NCBI GenBank assembly: GCA_021772835.1 | Contig: JAJFLE010000036.1 | Coordinates: 28,428-92,427, forward strand | Direction of reading: 5' to 3' | From: Mariprofundus sp. | GTDB taxonomy: Bacteria > Pseudomonadota > Zetaproteobacteria > Mariprofundales > Mariprofundaceae | Length of the DNA stretch: 64,000 nt | Part shown: piece after piece, positions 1 through 8,793 of the stretch | How the letters are laid out: each line of letters opens with the position of its first letter | How positions within the stretch are numbered: position 1 is the first letter of the stretch | Translations under genes and position numbers: made by a program | The notes under the pieces: model-generated | Seen by the model: only the letters and a program-made list of their open reading frames with translations | What the model was told of the DNA's origin: nothing | Database searches by the model: none

Positions 1-487
1 AACACTGTTCACCTTCATTTGCCACCAGGGCACCGTTCAGAGCAAAATCACCTTCAGGGTGATGTTTCGGATTAACTACGAGTCCAATCGCAACACCACC
101 GTCTGGAAGCAGAGCACTCAAACGATCCACATCAAAATCAGTCAACACATCGGCATTGTAAACCGCAACCGGGCCATCACCCGGAAGAAATTTCAATGCC
201 TGTTTTACTCCACCACCGGAATCAAGCAGTTCAGATTCATAACTGATAGTGATGCTGCAACCGAATCGGGAACCATTAGCCAGATAGTGAGCAAGAGCTT
301 CTGCATGATGATGTGCGTTTACCACAATGTCGCGAATCCCCTGAGCAACAAGAGAACGGATCACATGGGTTATAACCGGCTCGCCAGCTACCATCATCAA
401 GGCCTTGGGGCGGTGGTTGGTCAACCATTTCAGCCGAGTCCCCAGCCCTGCAGCCAGGATGACGGCTCTCTCCACACGTTGAATCAT
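1..487 (-). CDS. Nucleotidyltransferase, MurU/GlmU-N-like, partial (C-terminus off the window)
   Basis: Reading the minus strand from an ATG at 487 gives an uninterrupted frame to the window edge. It begins with the sugar-nucleotidyltransferase signature LAAGLGTRL and a nearby RPKALMMVAG. Further on come SGGGVKQAL and YNADVLTDFD, whose Asp would bind the metal. The family joins an NTP to a sugar 1-phosphate in the cytoplasm. The short linker and the SGGG motif most resemble MurU (N-acetylmuramate-1-phosphate uridylyltransferase, peptidoglycan recycling), but mannose-1-phosphate guanylyltransferases look similar and the C-terminus is missing. The start overlaps the stop of the upstream patatin gene as TAATG, implying translational coupling. 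Family assignment is secure; substrate is inferred. Confidence 0.8.
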   Translation of the reverse strand, partial: MIQRVERAVILAAGLGTRLKWLTNHRPKALMMVAGEPVITHVIRSLVAQGIRDIVVNAHHHAEALAHYLANGSRFGCSITISYESELLDSGGGVKQALKFLPGDGPVAVYNADVLTDFDVDRLSALLPDGGVAIGLVVNPKHHPEGDFALNGALVANEGEQC

Positions 488-1407
488 TATGCCGCCAGTT
501 TTTCGATGAGTTCGGGCATCATTTCATAAGCCGCCTGCCTGCCCCGGTCAATTTCCTGTTCAGGGTTTGTAAAATCATTCCACTGGGTAAAAGCAACCAG
601 TGGCTCAATCACCACATCTGCATAATGTCGACTGTTCTTGCGCAGGTGGTAAGATTTCACCTGTGTGCACCAGTCCAGCATGCCATAAACATTACTCGGC
701 TCAACATCTCGGCTCGGCCTTGAACCAACGTTTACACTCACCACCAGTTGATTGGGGCGCGCTACCATCTGCGCCTCAAGAACAGGCAAATCTGAAGCCA
801 CACCACCGTCAACATACTTCAACCCGCCAACAAGAACCGGATCGAAAATGCCGGGTATGGCCATGCTCGCTGCAATCGCACAGGGCAGATTCACATGTGA
901 ATCGGCTGAAAACAGATGACAATCGCCACTGGGGAATTCTACAGCCGTGATATACAGTGGGATTTCAGCATCACTAAACGATTCTCCACCACAAAATGAG
1001 TAAGCAATATCAATCAGCGCATCGGTGTCGGCCATGGCACGATCAGTTGCCGCACGGGTGTACATCATGGTCTGTTTGGCGGCAGAGGCCAGTCTATCCA
1101 TCCAGTCTGACTGCTCATTTGCTTGGCCTTCCAGTTGTGGCAGTGACAGTTTGGAGAAGGACTCATGTTTCATAATGTCCATGGCTCGACTGATCACCTG
1201 CTTTGCATCCGGATTCATCGCATACATTGCACCGAACAACGCTCCAATGCTGCAGCCGACAATCGCATCGGGTTTAAGTTCATGCTCCTCAAGCACTTCG
1301 AGCACACCGAGATGTGCAAGTCCCCGACCGCCACCGCCTCCAAGGGCGAGCACAAAACCGTTTTTCTTTTGCTGGCGAGAAGAAAATATTCGATCAAGCA
1401 GTGTCAT
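487..1407 (-). CDS. Patatin-like phospholipase family protein (RssA-like)
   Basis: A 306-residue protein with the patatin Ser-Asp dyad architecture. The oxyanion-hole glycine run GGGGGRG is at about residues 23-29, the nucleophile elbow GCSIG has Ser53, and a DGG motif near residue 200 supplies the catalytic Asp (VDGGVASDLP). It lacks a signal peptide and membrane segments, so a cytoplasmic or membrane-peripheral lipid acyl hydrolase is likely. Length fits the bacterial RssA/YchK group. It lies downstream of glnD (41 bp gap) and shares a 1-base stop/start overlap with the following nucleotidyltransferase gene. The natural substrate is not predictable from sequence. Confidence 0.88.
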   Translation of the reverse strand: MTLLDRIFSSRQQKKNGFVLALGGGGGRGLAHLGVLEVLEEHELKPDAIVGCSIGALFGAMYAMNPDAKQVISRAMDIMKHESFSKLSLPQLEGQANEQSDWMDRLASAAKQTMMYTRAATDRAMADTDALIDIAYSFCGGESFSDAEIPLYITAVEFPSGDCHLFSADSHVNLPCAIAASMAIPGIFDPVLVGGLKYVDGGVASDLPVLEAQMVARPNQLVVSVNVGSRPSRDVEPSNVYGMLDWCTQVKSYHLRKNSRHYADVVIEPLVAFTQWNDFTNPEQEIDRGRQAAYEMMPELIEKLAA

Positions 1408-1448
1408 AATGGACTACCTCTCCAGACCCATGGGTCGATTTTTCTTCA

Positions 1449-4031
1449 CTATCGCGGTGCAGAGCTACTACCAGCTCTGCTTGCTGGCAGTGCAGCCACA
1501 TCGGATAGCTTATCACATAAAGCTTCAATCTGGGCAGTCGACAGTGGGCCGGAATCCTTACCGGCAATAAAGAACACATCCACAGCACGCTCACCAAATG
1601 TAGAGACCGAAGCACCGTGCATAGCATAACCCTCCTTGGCAATAGCATCGGCCAATCTGGCCAACAGGCGCGGTTGATCGGCAGTGGATACCTCAATGGC
1701 TGTTTCACGGAACGTTGCCTTGGGCAGCTCACGCACGCGTACCGGCACATTGCGCATAAGCACATTGACCTTGAACGATTTGTCGATAAGCAGCTCAGGT
1801 AGTTGTTCTGCTGCCAGCATTTTTTCCACACGAAGTTGCAAGCGCTCAAGATCAGAACTGAGATTAAACGGAGTGCCGTCAGATCCCTGCAAATGGAACA
1901 CATCCAGAACCCGGTCATCGGTAAGCGCGTAAGCCTGAGCGGCCAAAATACTGGCATGCCCTGATGTCAGCATTGCAGCAAGTGCTGCAAACAGACCCGG
2001 GCGTGGATGTGCAATGACGTAAAACAGCGTTTCCGAGCGATCTTTATCCACCCAGAATTTCACTTCATTGCCATCACTTTTCGCCAGCATCGGCACAATA
2101 TCCATCATCTGGCGAGGAGGAAAATGCATCACACACTGCCGGGACATCAGAGCGAGCGCGCCACGCAGGGTGGCCTCATCACTCTTAAGCCCGGCAAGCA
2201 CTGCCTGCACACGTGTCTGATACAGACGCTCGGAAGTTTCGCTGATGCTTTCGTCATTGAGGAAATACTGCTCGGTCAATCGATACAGCTCAGAAAGCAG
2301 TGAACCTTTCCAGTCATTCCATACATTGGGGCCAACAGCAGCAATATCGGCCACGGTTAGCAGCAACAGGTATTGTAAGCGTTGCTGACTACCTACACGT
2401 TCAGCAAAAGCCCGGATCACTTCCGGGTCAGAAAGGTCAAAACGCTGGCTTTTTACCGCCATCAACAGATGTTCTTTTACCAGCCATGAAACCAGATCTG
2501 TAGCATCCTCATCAAGTCCGATACGCTGGCAAAAGTCGCGCGCCATGACTGCGCCCACTTTGGAATGATTGCCGGGCAGGCCCTTGGCAATATCATGGAA
2601 AATAAGAGCAATATATAACAGATCGGGTCGATTTAACTTATGGCATACCTCATGCGCAAGAGGCAGGCGAATCAAGCGATCCCAATGCCAGAAGTTGCGT
2701 GCTTCACCGACTGCCCGAATCGTATGTTCGTCAACAGTAAATGCATGATATTGATTGAATTGACCAAGCCCCACAACATCTCTGAACTCCGGAATAAAAC
2801 GGCCCAGGACACCGGTATTATTCATCTCTTTCAAGGCCCAATGTACGTTGCGTTTACTGCGCAAAATTTGTAAAAAAGTGCGTTTTGCCACCGGGTCTGC
2901 GCGAAAAGCATCATCAATCAACAGCACATCTGCACGAATCTGACGTAATGCGTAACTGGAAAGATGGCGCTGCCCCTTCTGTGCCTCAAGAAAAATACGT
3001 AGCAGACGCAGGGGGTCTTCTTTAAAGACCTCTTCACCTTCGATACCCAGACGTTTTCCTTCAAGCGTAAAGCCATCACCTATACTGCGTTCAAAGGCAA
3101 ACCACTTGGGATTCAACTGCTCTTGGAAATGCATAAACAGCATACTTGAAACACGTGCAATACGACCAACATGACGAAAATAATCTTTCATGAATGCATC
3201 AACGGCAGGGCGATGTGAAACCGCCTGATAACCCATTTTCTCAGCCAGAATCGGCTGCTGCTCATATCCCAGACGATCGGAGGCCCGATTCACTTCCAGA
3301 TGCAATCCGGCACGACAGCGCCAGAGAAAATCCTGTGCACTTAACAGGTTATCACGTTCTTTTTCGGAAATCGCACCGGCAGCAACCAGACCATCAATAT
3401 CATCGCTGCCATACCAGGCTTTGGCCATCCAGAAGACCGCCTGCACATCACGCAAACCACCCTTACCCTCTTTGATATCCGGCTCCATCCAGAACGCGGT
3501 ACCATCAGTGCGGCCATGACGTGTTTCCACTTCCAATAACTTGGCTTCTACAAATGCCTTACGCTGTTTTTTGAAAAACCTTTCAAGTTTAATCTGCAAT
3601 TGAGCATAGAGATCACCTGAGCCAAACAGCAGCCGCGATTCGGTTGCCGCAGTAGCGCTGGACCAGTCTTCATTCACGTGTTCGAGCGTTTCATCGACCG
3701 AGCGCACGGCATGTCCGATTTTTGCCCCCATATCCCACAGGGCAAGCAAAAAGGCCTGAAGCTCCGCCTCTACTTCTGATGGGCAGTTTTCCGGCACAAG
3801 AAACCATACATCCCAATCAGAATGTGGTGACAGTTCACCACGGCCAGAGCCGCCAACGGTGACCAGATCCACACATTTGACCGCAGTAGGTGCCTTCTCC
3901 TGCCAAAGGTCGATAAGCAGTTCATTGACCTGCTGCCACATCATCCTGCTTAGTTCAGACCCGCTTTTTCCTGCCGCAAATGCGTCTGCAACCTGGGCAT
4001 AGATGTTTTGTAACCGCTGCTTGTTGTTCAT
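1449..4031 (-). CDS. glnD: [Protein-PII] uridylyltransferase / uridylyl-removing enzyme GlnD
   Basis: An 860-residue protein, close to the roughly 890 of E. coli GlnD. The nucleotidyltransferase motif GGSGRGEL followed by SDWD lies at about residues 60-74. A central HD phosphohydrolase domain carries HDIAKG. Two ACT domains fill the C-terminal 170 residues. GlnD senses glutamine through the ACT domains and adds or removes UMP on PII signal proteins, controlling glutamine synthetase and nitrogen regulation. It starts 3 bp after the stop of the small lipoprotein gene in the mutS run. The ATG start is followed by a typical N-terminal helix. All three domains look intact, so both activities are expected. 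Confidence 0.96.
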   Translation of the reverse strand: MNNKQRLQNIYAQVADAFAAGKSGSELSRMMWQQVNELLIDLWQEKAPTAVKCVDLVTVGGSGRGELSPHSDWDVWFLVPENCPSEVEAELQAFLLALWDMGAKIGHAVRSVDETLEHVNEDWSSATAATESRLLFGSGDLYAQLQIKLERFFKKQRKAFVEAKLLEVETRHGRTDGTAFWMEPDIKEGKGGLRDVQAVFWMAKAWYGSDDIDGLVAAGAISEKERDNLLSAQDFLWRCRAGLHLEVNRASDRLGYEQQPILAEKMGYQAVSHRPAVDAFMKDYFRHVGRIARVSSMLFMHFQEQLNPKWFAFERSIGDGFTLEGKRLGIEGEEVFKEDPLRLLRIFLEAQKGQRHLSSYALRQIRADVLLIDDAFRADPVAKRTFLQILRSKRNVHWALKEMNNTGVLGRFIPEFRDVVGLGQFNQYHAFTVDEHTIRAVGEARNFWHWDRLIRLPLAHEVCHKLNRPDLLYIALIFHDIAKGLPGNHSKVGAVMARDFCQRIGLDEDATDLVSWLVKEHLLMAVKSQRFDLSDPEVIRAFAERVGSQQRLQYLLLLTVADIAAVGPNVWNDWKGSLLSELYRLTEQYFLNDESISETSERLYQTRVQAVLAGLKSDEATLRGALALMSRQCVMHFPPRQMMDIVPMLAKSDGNEVKFWVDKDRSETLFYVIAHPRPGLFAALAAMLTSGHASILAAQAYALTDDRVLDVFHLQGSDGTPFNLSSDLERLQLRVEKMLAAEQLPELLIDKSFKVNVLMRNVPVRVRELPKATFRETAIEVSTADQPRLLARLADAIAKEGYAMHGASVSTFGERAVDVFFIAGKDSGPLSTAQIEALCDKLSDVAALPASRAGSSSAPR

Positions 4032-4034
4032 GTT

Positions 4035-4349
4035 TTATCGGCACTGATAAACGTTAAATACACGTTCACCATCCATGACCTTGCTCATTGGCACAATGCT
4101 ATCTCCACCCATTTCCGCCGCACTGTTTCGACCCAGACGCTCCAACTCATCTGCCACCTGTTTTTCACTTCTGGAAACAAACAGCACCTTATCGATGAGG
4201 GATACAGTTGCTTTGCCCAGATGTTTACAGTTTTCAACATGAGACAGATTTACCACGCGCACATCTACCGCTTCCGGATCAACTTCAACCCAGGTGCATG
4301 CACTTAAACCTGCCAGCAGCAGCGAAAGCAAAATACGTTGTTTTTTCAT
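4035..4349 (-). CDS. DUF4156 family lipoprotein
   Basis: A 104-residue protein with a lipoprotein signal: Lys-Lys at residues 2-3, a Leu-rich core and the lipobox LSAC with Cys18 as the lipidation site. The mature part has two further Cys residues (in ENCKHLG and the terminal YQCR) that could form a disulfide. The pattern of VRVVN, then CKHLGK, then a Gly-Gly-Asp-Ser segment matches DUF4156 envelope lipoproteins of unknown function. It overlaps the mutS stop by four bases (ATGA) and precedes glnD by 3 bp, so it is probably co-translated with both. Nothing suggests a functional tie to repair or nitrogen control. Confidence 0.8.
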   Translation of the reverse strand: MKKQRILLSLLLAGLSACTWVEVDPEAVDVRVVNLSHVENCKHLGKATVSLIDKVLFVSRSEKQVADELERLGRNSAAEMGGDSIVPMSKVMDGERVFNVYQCR

Positions 4350-6937
4350 TGTTCCACCTCACGTTTTAATGTATCCAATAACGTCAGCGCATCAATCGGA
4401 CGCAGATTCTCGATATCAATCGCTGCAAGCCTGTTTTCCACTAGCCTCAAACGTTCCAGATCCTTCTCCTGCTGCCGCTTCTCGGCAACCGCAAACAACC
4501 CCAGTTGAGGCTTACCTGTTTCAGCCGCCAATTCCGAACCGTGCTCTAACCTGAACAGATGCTCACGCGCACGTTTAATCACTTCTCTGGGCAATCCGGC
4601 AAGCTGGGCCACCGCGATGCCGTAAGACTGATCAGCAGCATCTTCAATCACCTGATGCATAAAAATCACCGAACCGTTCCACTCCCGAACGGTTACTGAG
4701 GCATTAAAGGCGGAATCAAAATCATCCGGCAATTCAGTCAGCTCATGATAATGGGTCGCGAACAGAGTCATGACATCTTTCGATTCAATCAGTCGCTCTG
4801 CCACCGACCAGGCAATAGCCAAGCCATCCCAGGTGCTGGTGCCGCGTCCGATTTCATCAACAATCACCAGCGAACGTGCTTCCAGCTGATTCAAAATGGT
4901 AGCGGTTTCCATCATTTCCACCATAAATGTAGAGCGCCCGCTGGCCAGCTCATCGCCCGCCCCTATGCGGGTAAACAGACGTTTGGTCAGCGGGACACGA
5001 GCCTCATCAGCGGGTACAAAACAACCGGTATGTGCCAGCCAGACAATCCAGGCCACCTGCCGCATATAAGTGGATTTTCCGCCCATATTCGGGCCAGTAA
5101 GCAACATAAATCGCCGGGATTTCAGATCCATATGGGTGTCGTTGGCCACAAAGGACTCATGACTGCCAAGATGGCGCTCCACCACGGGGTGACGACCACC
5201 GACCAGTTTCAGATTACGCCCCGAATGCACTTCCGGACGCACATAGCGATAGCTGCGAGCAAGATGTGAAAAGCAACTGATCACATCGAGAGTAGCCACT
5301 GCTCTAGCGGCCTGCTGAATTGCTGATGCCTGCCTGCATATCTGCTGCCTGATCGCTTCGATCAGTCCGTCTTCGCGCGCAAGAGAGGCATCACGTGCAC
5401 CCAGGATTTCAGATTCAAACTGATGCAACTCATCGGTAATAAAACGCTCCGCGTTGACCAGCGTCTGCTTACGCACGTAATCAGGCGGCGCATCCCTGGC
5501 CTGCACTTTGGAAATCTCGATAAAGTAACCGAATACCTTATTATATTTAACACGCAGGTTAGCCAGGCCTGTACGCTCACGCTCACGTTTTTCATAATCG
5601 TTCAGCCAATCCCCGGCATCTTTGGCCAGACCACGCAGGCGATCAAGATCCGCATCAAAACCCGTGCGAATCACACCGCCATCGCGGAACACCTGTGGCG
5701 GCATCTCTATCAAGGCGCGATCGAGTTCATCAGCCAGCGACTCAAGGCCCTGCATAGACTTCACCATGTCTGCAAATAGTCCGCTGCGATCACCAAGCAA
5801 AGCATACAACTCAGGCAGAGAAATCAGCGCTTCTGCCAGGCCGCGAAAGTCACGCGGGCTTGCACGATTAAGCACAATACGGGTTAGCATGCGTTCCACA
5901 TCGCGAACGCCGCCCAGTGCTTTTCGTAAAGTCATCAATGTATCGGAATCATCAATCAGACTCTGTACAGCATTCTGGCGATCACTCAAACGTGCCAGAT
6001 CCGTCAACGGTCGGTCAATCCACTCACGCAGCAGGCGCGCGCCCATCGGTGTATTCGTTTCATCCAGTACTTGGATTAAACCACCTTTGGGGTCGCCATT
6101 GAGCGAGCAATACAGTTCAAGATTACGACGCGAGCGCATATCAATGGACATGCCGTGCGACTGCTCCACAAATACGGGCAGTGAGAGGTGTTCCAACGCG
6201 CACTTTTGCGTTTGGGCCAGATAGACAAGCACTGCTCCCACTGCCGCGCTGGCCGCTTCATGTTTGTTCAGATTCAGCGACTGCCAGTCGGTGACACCAA
6301 AATGCTGTTGCAACTGTTCTTTGGCAACGGAAGGTGAAAAGCTCCAGTCACCGGGACGACTCACCGGCACATCGATGGGCGATTCTTGCCCGGTGGCCAA
6401 CAGCAACTCAGCCGGAGCTAACACTGCCAGCTGCTCATCGAGCATAGCCTGCCCACTTCCTTCCAGCAGGTGCCAGTGCCCACAGGAAAGGTCTACTGCC
6501 GCAAGTCCCCATTTTTCGCCCTGGAGACAACAGGCCAGCAGCGGAGCGGAGCGCGATTGATCCAGCAATGCCGCTTCAGTGATCGTGCCTGACGTCACCA
6601 CACGTACAACATCGCGGCGAACAGGCCCTTTCGATCCGTCCGGTATTTCCATCTGTTCGCATACCGCCACCCGTTTTCCAGCGGCTACGAGACGGGCCAG
6701 ATAACTTTCAGCCTGATGCCACGGCACACCACACATGGGAATATCATCACCACCGGCTTTGCCACGTTTGGTCAACGTGATATCGAGAATTTTTGACGCA
6801 TCAATAGCGTCATCAAAAAACATCTCATAGAAATCGCCCATGCGATAAAATAACAGACAATCCGAATACTCGGATTTGATTTTCAAATACTGTTGCATCA
6901 TAGGGGTGTGGGCAGTCGCGCCCATATTCTTTGCCAT
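4346..6937 (-). CDS. mutS: DNA mismatch repair protein MutS
   Basis: Mismatch-recognition ATPase of about 863 residues from the chosen start (E. coli: 853). The N-terminal mismatch-binding motif [11 protein letters not shown] carries the intercalating Phe. The ATPase domain has the Walker [10 protein letters not shown] and Walker [11 protein letters not shown] chose ATG 6937 because the first conserved MutS segment begins just after it. The frame stays open to an ATG at 7018 giving 27 more residues, and neither start has a clear ribosome-binding site. It acts with MutL in post-replicative mismatch repair in the cytoplasm. Its stop overlaps the lipoprotein start (ATGA), so it heads a minus-strand run that includes glnD. 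Confidence 0.97.
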   Translation of the reverse strand: MAKNMGATAHTPMMQQYLKIKSEYSDCLLFYRMGDFYEMFFDDAIDASKILDITLTKRGKAGGDDIPMCGVPWHQAESYLARLVAAGKRVAVCEQMEIPDGSKGPVRRDVVRVVTSGTITEAALLDQSRSAPLLACCLQGEKWGLAAVDLSCGHWHLLEGSGQAMLDEQLAVLAPAELLLATGQESPIDVPVSRPGDWSFSPSVAKEQLQQHFGVTDWQSLNLNKHEAASAAVGAVLVYLAQTQKCALEHLSLPVFVEQSHGMSIDMRSRRNLELYCSLNGDPKGGLIQVLDETNTPMGARLLREWIDRPLTDLARLSDRQNAVQSLIDDSDTLMTLRKALGGVRDVERMLTRIVLNRASPRDFRGLAEALISLPELYALLGDRSGLFADMVKSMQGLESLADELDRALIEMPPQVFRDGGVIRTGFDADLDRLRGLAKDAGDWLNDYEKRERERTGLANLRVKYNKVFGYFIEISKVQARDAPPDYVRKQTLVNAERFITDELHQFESEILGARDASLAREDGLIEAIRQQICRQASAIQQAARAVATLDVISCFSHLARSYRYVRPEVHSGRNLKLVGGRHPVVERHLGSHESFVANDTHMDLKSRRFMLLTGPNMGGKSTYMRQVAWIVWLAHTGCFVPADEARVPLTKRLFTRIGAGDELASGRSTFMVEMMETATILNQLEARSLVIVDEIGRGTSTWDGLAIAWSVAERLIESKDVMTLFATHYHELTELPDDFDSAFNASVTVREWNGSVIFMHQVIEDAADQSYGIAVAQLAGLPREVIKRAREHLFRLEHGSELAAETGKPQLGLFAVAEKRQQEKDLERLRLVENRLAAIDIENLRPIDALTLLDTLKREVEQ

Positions 6938-7078
6938 GGGCGGTAATGTAACACGTGCGTTTGCGATGCTTAAGCCCACATGAAGAATTTTATCTGTCTG
7001 GGCATTTAACCCGGACAATTCATGAATCGTTGTGATGAATTGCCAGGGTGGTAATTGATCAGTTCACAAAGGCAAAGA

Positions 7079-7319
7079 CGTGACAGAAAGGCTGAATGCC
7101 GTTTGCACGGTCAAAGCCGTCCATGATCTGCTCGGAAACGTTGAACAGATCAGCGTTTCCCTAAAGCAATGAGAGGAAAAGCTTAAACCCGGGAAATATG
7201 CTTCAGGGAGGGGAAATGCATATTAACCCGGGTCGATTCACTGAGCTTTTTGCTTCTTTATTATCTATCGGTAGTGATGATCCATACTTTAGGCATAGGC
7301 GTGACAAAAAGGCTGATTG
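7079..7319 (+). repeat. Pair of 20-bp direct repeats in the mutS-lspA gap
   Basis: Two near-identical 20-base segments, starting CGTGACA and containing AAAGGCTGA, lie at 7079-7098 and 7300-7319 in the same orientation. They agree at 18 of 20 positions. The second copy ends about 50 bases before lspA. They may be binding sites for one regulator or the scar of a small duplication. No target-site or terminal inverted repeat pattern that would mark a transposon was seen. Confidence 0.45.
7186..7233 (+). promoter_or_regulatory. Long imperfect hairpin with CCCGGG in each arm, in the mutS-lspA gap
   Basis: The arms AACCCGGGAAATATGC (7186-7201) and GCATATTAACCCGGGT (7218-7233) can pair nearly end to end, with one bulge, around a purine-rich 16-base loop. 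No T-run follows on either strand close enough for a classic terminator. The stretch 6938-7370 is otherwise empty: I see only this hairpin and the direct repeats. It could be a cis-regulatory RNA structure ahead of lspA, or a recombined palindrome. Confidence 0.4.
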
Positions 7320-7370
7320 ACTTCCCCCCTCATCAATCCAGAGTTTTGCCATCACAAATTAGGAAGGCCC

Positions 7371-7847
7371 ATGACCAGAACCACGCAACAAATCATCCTG
7401 TTTACGCTATTGTTGGCAGCAGACCAGATCAGCAAGTGGTGGATCCAGCAACCCGACTTCCATTCTTTTGTCGTTATTGATGGATATTTCAACATCGTGC
7501 GCGCTTATAACTATGGTGTGGCATTCGCAATGTTTGCCGACCTGCCCAATGCATGGCGTCTGTATCTGCTGTTAGGCGTTACCATCGGCATTACTGTAGC
7601 TGTTATTTTCTGGTGGTTACAGGAGAGAAAGCGCTCAGGCCTGACCTCGTGGTTGCTGGTGCTGATTCTGGCCGGTGCCGCAGGCAATATCTGGGATCGT
7701 GCACAACTTGGTTATGTGGTCGATTTTATCGACTGGTATGTACGCATAGGTTCAACCGCATACCACTGGCCAGCCTTCAATGTGGCCGATGCCTGCATCT
7801 CTACTGCTGTCGTACTGCTCCTTTTTACCAGTTTCAGGAAAAACTAA
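7371..7847 (+). CDS. lspA: Lipoprotein signal peptidase (signal peptidase II)
   Basis: A 158-residue inner-membrane aspartyl protease that removes the signal peptide from diacylglyceryl-modified prolipoproteins. Four hydrophobic segments are visible. The conserved region NIWDR, then VVDFIDWY, then FNVADA contains the two catalytic Asp residues. The ATG at 7371 has a good Shine-Dalgarno (AGGAAGG) seven bases upstream. An in-frame TTG at 7317 would add 18 residues unlike the family and is rejected. It is followed after 8 bp by an EamA transporter gene. Several lipoproteins in this window are likely substrates. Confidence 0.96.
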   Translation: MTRTTQQIILFTLLLAADQISKWWIQQPDFHSFVVIDGYFNIVRAYNYGVAFAMFADLPNAWRLYLLLGVTIGITVAVIFWWLQERKRSGLTSWLLVLILAGAAGNIWDRAQLGYVVDFIDWYVRIGSTAYHWPAFNVADACISTAVVLLLFTSFRKN

Positions 7848-7855
7848 CATCCAAT

Positions 7856-8740
7856 ATGGGTGAAAAATCTTGGGTGCTGTTCGCGCTGGTCTCTGCCGCC
7901 AGCTTCGCCGCCATGGCTGCCTGTATCAGGATTTTATCGGAATATCTGCCACAATCTGAGGTGGTTTTTTTCAGGAATTTCCTTGCTCTGCTTCTGCTGC
8001 TGCCGCTGATGTACCGACAAAACGTCTCGTTAAAAACAGAAGTATTCGGTCTGCACCTGTTTCGTGCCATGATCGGCCTGTCGGCCATGTATCTCTACTT
8101 TTACGCCTTGTTCAATCTACCGCTGGCTGATGCACTACTGCTCAACTACACCTCACCTCTGTTTATCGCCCTGTTTGCCACAGTCTGGCTGGGAGAATCA
8201 TGGACAAAACAGCGGCGCTGGGCAGGTCTCCTCGGCCTGGCCGGTGTGGCACTGCTATTTCACCCCTCTTCCAACATGGCTTCAATCGCGGGGCTCACAG
8301 GCCTTATTTCCGGAGCCTTGGCAGGACTTGCACTAACCACAGTAAAAAAACTATCCGACACAGAACCGGGTATTCGCATCGTTATCTGGTTTGCCATACT
8401 GGCAAGCCTGATCTCCTTTGTTCCTATGTTGTTCGAATTCCGTTTGCCCGATGCGAGTCAATGGAGCTGGCTGATCGTCATGGGCATCTTCGGCAATATC
8501 GGTCACCTGTCTTTAACCCGAGCCTATAAACTGGCCCCCGCCTCACAAGTCTCACCACTGGGATACTCCGGCCTGGTCTTTGCCGGCCTGCTAGGCTATC
8601 TGTTATGGAATGAACTACCCGACCTGCTCGGACTGATTGGTACTTCGGCCATCGTTATCGCAGGCATTCTGGTCGCCCGCGAGCGTAGCGAACCCATGCC
8701 GGAGCCGCCCGGATCCGTCCCGGCCATTGATAAAAAGTAG
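7856..8740 (+). CDS. EamA (DMT superfamily) transporter
   Basis: A 294-residue, very hydrophobic protein with about ten predicted membrane segments arranged as two EamA repeats. The first begins near SWVLFALVSAASFAAMA and carries the usual ERILFRN-like segment as SEVVFFRNFLAL. The second repeat starts after a basic loop (KKLSDTEPG). The family exports or takes up small metabolites such as amino acids, nucleosides or S-adenosylmethionine; substrate cannot be read from sequence. The frame extends far upstream through lspA, but the start at 7856, 8 bp after the lspA stop, matches the hydrophobic N-terminus of the family. It is probably co-transcribed with lspA. Confidence 0.88.
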   Translation: MGEKSWVLFALVSAASFAAMAACIRILSEYLPQSEVVFFRNFLALLLLLPLMYRQNVSLKTEVFGLHLFRAMIGLSAMYLYFYALFNLPLADALLLNYTSPLFIALFATVWLGESWTKQRRWAGLLGLAGVALLFHPSSNMASIAGLTGLISGALAGLALTTVKKLSDTEPGIRIVIWFAILASLISFVPMLFEFRLPDASQWSWLIVMGIFGNIGHLSLTRAYKLAPASQVSPLGYSGLVFAGLLGYLLWNELPDLLGLIGTSAIVIAGILVARERSEPMPEPPGSVPAIDKK

Positions 8741-8793
8741 CATCGTTAACAGCTCCACGGCTACAAAACCGTTATTTTCTCACAACCAGAAGC

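Noticed and set aside
7317..7370. TTG start 18 codons upstream of lspA
   Set aside because: It lacks an SD and adds residues unlike the family; ATG 7371 has AGGAAGG.
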